From NCBI RefSeq assembly GCF_000316575.1, contig NC_019682.1:3222001-3286000 (forward strand): a stretch of 64,000 nucleotides of DNA, in the 5' to 3' direction. The position numbers were made by a program, and so were the translations under genes. The notes below the pieces were generated by a model. The model was given only the letters and a program-made list of their open reading frames with translations. It was not told the origin of the DNA and ran no database searches. This DNA is from Calothrix sp. PCC 7507 (GTDB taxonomy: Bacteria; Cyanobacteriota; Cyanobacteriia; Cyanobacteriales; Nostocaceae). Positions 60,936-64,000 of the stretch are shown in pieces (the stretch's first letter is position 1; each line of letters begins with the position of its first letter).

Positions 60936-62302
60936 TCTTGCTCCTCAATACTTTCTTTCCACGTGCTGGAGTCGATAGATTGCCGATATCTTGCCCAGGC
61001 TGTCTTGATCTCGTCATTACGATAGTCAGCCCAAGCTAAGTGCAGATAGGCTTGACCTAATAAAGCCACACTAGATGAATTCGAGTTTTTGTAAACCTCT
61101 ATAATCTCTTGGGCTGTCTGGGCCGATTTTTCAAATTGTCCATTAACTACCCTCGCCAACATCAAGTCATAGGAAATTTCGAGATGACCAGGAAAAACCT
61201 GTAATGCTCGTGTAAATAAATCTGTCGCGCCCCCAGCCCTGCGGCTGTTGAGGGTATTGAAGGTGTTTGGGTTGTTGTAGTACTCAATTCCCTGATTCAG
61301 CAGTGTGGTTGCCAAATACCCTCTCACCAAAAATTGATTAGGTTGGATATCCAAAGATTTTTGGAAGTAATCTTCCGCTTGGACAAAATCTCTAGCACGA
61401 TAGCGTTCTAGTCCTTTGACAAAATTGATCAAAGCCAAGTCAGGTTGATTAGCGTAGAACCCTGCTTTTGCCATTCGTTCGATAAATTCTTCATCCCCTC
61501 TCAAGGGCGGATACCAGGATGCTAAAGTCTGACTAGCTGCCGTCACTTGGCGATACTCTCCTTTGGCAAATAGGGTATCTAGGTGATAGTTAAGAATATT
61601 GACGCAGATTAAAGACAAGATAATTGTCACCAACAATGAACTCATCCCAGGTAGTAGCTGCCTAAGATCGTTGACTAAAGCATCAATTTTATTCTCTGTT
61701 AGTGCCAGATAAAGCCCCATTAAGCTAATTGTCAAACCAGTAACAGTCAATCCCCATCCTCTACCAACAAATAGGAAGAAGCTGTTTTTATAGCCTAAAC
61801 CAGCAAGCAAAATCTGCTCCCATGAAGGCATTTGAAAAAAGCGGCTATCCTGGATAGAAAAGTCAAATATTGACGTTAGAGGTCTAGATTTATCCAGCGA
61901 TATGTTCTGTTTCCACTGCGCCTGGACTTCCGAAAAGTTTTTCTCTACATGACTAGTTACTCTTTTATCTTGCTCGTAATATGAAGTTGCCAAAAAAGTG
62001 ATACTTGGTTGCCATGTAGTAATAAAATAAGGAAATAGTAAGACTGCAATTAGTCCACACCAACAAACAAAACGAGATGAACGCTTGATACCAATAATTA
62101 GGGTAAAAATAACGACTAAAGATAAAAAAATAGCAATAACTTTTCCTAAGTTGGCTAAAAATAAATTTATTCTAAAAACTTCTAAAGCTTGAGGTGGTAA
62201 GTAATACCACGGGTAGATTGCTCCCACCACTAAAGCTAGTAACCCTATTAATAGAGCTATTTTGTCTCGGGTAAACCAATTGAAGTATCGGAGCAGACTC
62301 AT
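60932..62302 (-). CDS. TPR-containing membrane protein
   Basis: A 456-residue protein. N-terminal membrane helices (about 15-31, 47-67, 78-98) are followed by a soluble region, then further helices at about 178-198 and 215-236. The C-terminal half (about 240-440) consists of helical hairpins of TPR type (RARDFVQAEDYFQKSLDIQP, ATDLFTRALQVFPGHLEISY, ALLGQAYLHLAWADYR). Its stop codon overlaps the start of the giant transferase gene (ATGA), so the two probably act together, with this protein as an assembly scaffold. Confidence 0.78.
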   Translation of the reverse strand: MSLLRYFNWFTRDKIALLIGLLALVVGAIYPWYYLPPQALEVFRINLFLANLGKVIAIFLSLVVIFTLIIGIKRSSRFVCWCGLIAVLLFPYFITTWQPSITFLATSYYEQDKRVTSHVEKNFSEVQAQWKQNISLDKSRPLTSIFDFSIQDSRFFQMPSWEQILLAGLGYKNSFFLFVGRGWGLTVTGLTISLMGLYLALTENKIDALVNDLRQLLPGMSSLLVTIILSLICVNILNYHLDTLFAKGEYRQVTAASQTLASWYPPLRGDEEFIERMAKAGFYANQPDLALINFVKGLERYRARDFVQAEDYFQKSLDIQPNQFLVRGYLATTLLNQGIEYYNNPNTFNTLNSRRAGGATDLFTRALQVFPGHLEISYDLMLARVVNGQFEKSAQTAQEIIEVYKNSNSSSVALLGQAYLHLAWADYRNDEIKTAWARYRQSIDSSTWKESIEEQE

Positions 62303-62320
62303 AGTGTTTTCTTATGAAAT

Positions 62321-62992
62321 CTAATTAGTTGATGGCACTTCTGCAATAGTCAAAACATTCTGTTGTAATGCTGATTTGGTAAAAAAAGATAACTTTTTAG
62401 GTAGTAAAAAATAGGGGAATATTTTACCCAATACATGTAACAATCCAGAAGTTTTAAAGAAGCAAGCCAGATAGTGTTCACTGCGAATAATCTGCCAGTT
62501 ATTATCAAATAGCATATCTTCAATACGTTTTTTTGAAGTTACAAAAGAATGAGTATAGTCTACCCAAAAAAAATCTCCCCACTTTTCAATGTCGGGGTAG
62601 AGAAGAATCAAATATCTTCCACCATGAGAACGTAATATTTTTTGAGATGCCTGGAGAAACTCCTGAGCTTCGTGAACATTATTGAGATGTTCAATTACGT
62701 GTGAAGCAACGATAGCATCAAATTCTTCAGATATCTCAGGATATACAGGCATCATACCGTCATAAACCTTAAATCCATCAGCAATAGCGGCATTGCGTGA
62801 TTGATTACTAGGTTCAATACCTGTCCACTCAATACCATTTTCTCGACAATAGCGAGCAAGGTGTCCATCTCCGATACCGACTTCGCATATTGAAGAGATT
62901 TTTAATCCTGAGAGAAAAAGCTGATGAAGTCGATTCCGAACTTTAACAGCTAATTTAGGTTTATAAATCTGGTTTCTATCGTAGTAACGCAT
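62321..62992 (-). CDS. SAM-dependent methyltransferase
   Basis: A 223-residue class I methyltransferase starting at ATG 62992 (RYYDRNQIYKPKLAV); a longer frame to 63085 would overlap the upstream gene and lacks family sequence. SAM-binding motif I is ICEVGIGDGHLARYC, motif II WTGIEPSNQS, then EFDAIVASHVIEHLNNVHEA and GGRYLILLYPD. This is the Methyltransf_11/23 type often found in cell-surface glycan clusters, acting on sugars or lipid intermediates. It lies 19 bases from the membrane-fusion gene. Confidence 0.85.
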   Translation of the reverse strand: MRYYDRNQIYKPKLAVKVRNRLHQLFLSGLKISSICEVGIGDGHLARYCRENGIEWTGIEPSNQSRNAAIADGFKVYDGMMPVYPEISEEFDAIVASHVIEHLNNVHEAQEFLQASQKILRSHGGRYLILLYPDIEKWGDFFWVDYTHSFVTSKKRIEDMLFDNNWQIIRSEHYLACFFKTSGLLHVLGKIFPYFLLPKKLSFFTKSALQQNVLTIAEVPSTN

Positions 62993-63011
62993 TAACACAC
63001 CCCTGTTATTC

Positions 63012-64000
63012 TTAACGTCCCTTAGCAATGGGCATTTGTACAGATTTGTTATCCAGGCGATCGCCTGGATTGAAAGCTCTAGCATTAGGTACTACCTGTT
63101 CTCCAGCCTGTAAGCCTCCCAAAACCTGACGTTGGTTATCAAAAATTCTCCCTAGCTTCACTTTTTTGACAACAGCTTTACTATCTTGTGCAACCATCAC
63201 CATACCCTCGCCAGCAGACAAATGAGTAACTGAACTTTCTGGAATTACTAAGCTCACCTTGCTTTGATCTACAAATTGGACATAGCCCTGCAAACCTGGA
63301 GGCATTTGTATACCATCAACACCAACCCAAACAGAGTAAGTAAACTGGCGATTGGTACCTACTTGACTGTTTTTAGCTGCATTAGTTTCGACTGTGGGAT
63401 TAACTTGAATTACTCGTCCCTCGAAGGTCTGTCCAGGATATGCTACTAAACGCACTATAGCTTTATCACCAGTTTTGACAGCATTAAGTCGTGCTTGATC
63501 AATATATGCCTTAAAGACCACATCTTGGGTAATAGTCATTAAAGAACTGCGATCTACTATTTCTCCACTATTAATATTTACGCTACTTACCAGACCATCA
63601 GTACTTGCATAAATTACTGTCTTGCCTAAATCTCTAAGAGCGTTTTGCAGAGCTAGTTTATTGTTTTCTACTGCTAGACGAGCATTAACTAAGTCTTTAT
63701 CTAGGCTTGTTTGAGAAATTTCTAGTGCTTGCTTGGCAGAAATCACTTCTTTTTGACGGGTAATATAGAAATCTTGGTTGCTAAATTGCAAGTTTTTGTT
63801 ATCAATAAATCCTTGTTTAGCCGCTAGTAGTTCTTTTTTACGAGTAGCATAAATATCTTGCATCTCATAAAGTTGAAACTGAGAAATTGCTCCTTGCTCT
63901 GCTAACAATTGTATTTGTTTTAATTTTTTTTCAGCGGTCAAAAGTCTGGCTTGATTAGCCTCAACATTGTTTTTGATTTCCTGTTCTGTTAAGGAGTAGA
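63012..64000 (-). CDS. HlyD/DevB-type membrane fusion protein of an ABC exporter, 5' truncated
   Basis: The last 329 or so residues of a periplasmic adaptor; the frame is still open at the window edge (EQEIKNNVEANQARLLTAEK lies near the edge), so the N-terminus is missing. A long helical hairpin (AEKKLKQIQLLAEQGAISQF, KEVISAKQALEISQ) is followed by the lipoyl/barrel part (DGLVSSVNINSGEIVDRS), the beta-barrel with AIVRLVAYPGQTFEGRVIQV, and the C-terminal GLQAGEQVVPNARAFNPGDRL. It connects an inner-membrane ABC transporter to a TolC-type outer channel; the DevB branch exports heterocyst glycolipids. Confidence 0.85.
   Translation of the reverse strand, partial: YSLTEQEIKNNVEANQARLLTAEKKLKQIQLLAEQGAISQFQLYEMQDIYATRKKELLAAKQGFIDNKNLQFSNQDFYITRQKEVISAKQALEISQTSLDKDLVNARLAVENNKLALQNALRDLGKTVIYASTDGLVSSVNINSGEIVDRSSLMTITQDVVFKAYIDQARLNAVKTGDKAIVRLVAYPGQTFEGRVIQVNPTVETNAAKNSQVGTNRQFTYSVWVGVDGIQMPPGLQGYVQFVDQSKVSLVIPESSVTHLSAGEGMVMVAQDSKAVVKKVKLGRIFDNQRQVLGGLQAGEQVVPNARAFNPGDRLDNKSVQMPIAKGR

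Overview
The window is chromosomal DNA of a filamentous, probably heterocyst-forming cyanobacterium of the Nostoc/Anabaena (Nostocales) type. It carries phosphoribulokinase, petH with a phycobilisome-linker domain, CP43-like chlorophyll proteins, flavodoxin, OCP-related carotenoid proteins, SasA and CRR7. The palindrome GCGATCGC (HIP1) and tandem heptamer repeats recur in gene gaps. Several proteins closely match Anabaena versions from memory. No rRNA, tRNA, CRISPR array or prophage was recognised.

Layout. 1-5.2 kb: small membrane protein, sdhA, a TIR protein with a C-terminal pterin-dehydratase-like domain, a transposase remnant, and a RAYT transposase flanked by its likely REP palindromes. 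5.2-13.8 kb: alpha/beta hydrolase, Ser/Thr kinase, a carotenoid-binding OCP C-terminal homologue (CTDH), queG, a HAD phosphatase, an OCP N-terminal homologue (HCP) and phosphoketolase. 14.4-20.9 kb: an iron-stress light-harvesting island with four CP43'/IsiA/Pcb proteins (one fused to PsaL), isiB, and an isiC-like hydrolase broken by a small transposable element. 21-26.9 kb: small proteins, gap1, tal, a proline-rich membrane protein, a phosphoesterase and an ABM-domain protein. 27-43 kb: higBA, the UvrD/PcrA helicase, a histidine kinase, metK, prk, petH, hom, brnTA and typA. 43.5-53.3 kb: two Uma2 nucleases, an SLH lipoprotein, sasA, a diguanylate cyclase, crr7, a DUF2854 protein and a lone receiver. 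53.4-64 kb: ppk1, then a minus-strand cell-surface glycan/export cluster (FkbM-like protein, LPG-synthase-type flippase, GT39-like giant, TPR membrane protein, methyltransferase, and a membrane-fusion protein running off the window).

How it fits together. Much of the left half concerns photoprotection and iron limitation: CTDH plus HCP together amount to a split OCP; the IsiA/Pcb proteins add chlorophyll antenna or storage; flavodoxin replaces ferredoxin and would work with the FNR encoded by petH. Phosphoketolase, gap1, tal and prk cover sugar-phosphate metabolism.

The items most worth following up are the TIR-pterin dehydratase fusion, the IsiA-PsaL fusion island, the three-copy CTAG-bounded MITE that inactivated the isiC-like gene, and the RAYT/REP system, one palindrome of which supplies the stop codon of a neighbouring gene.
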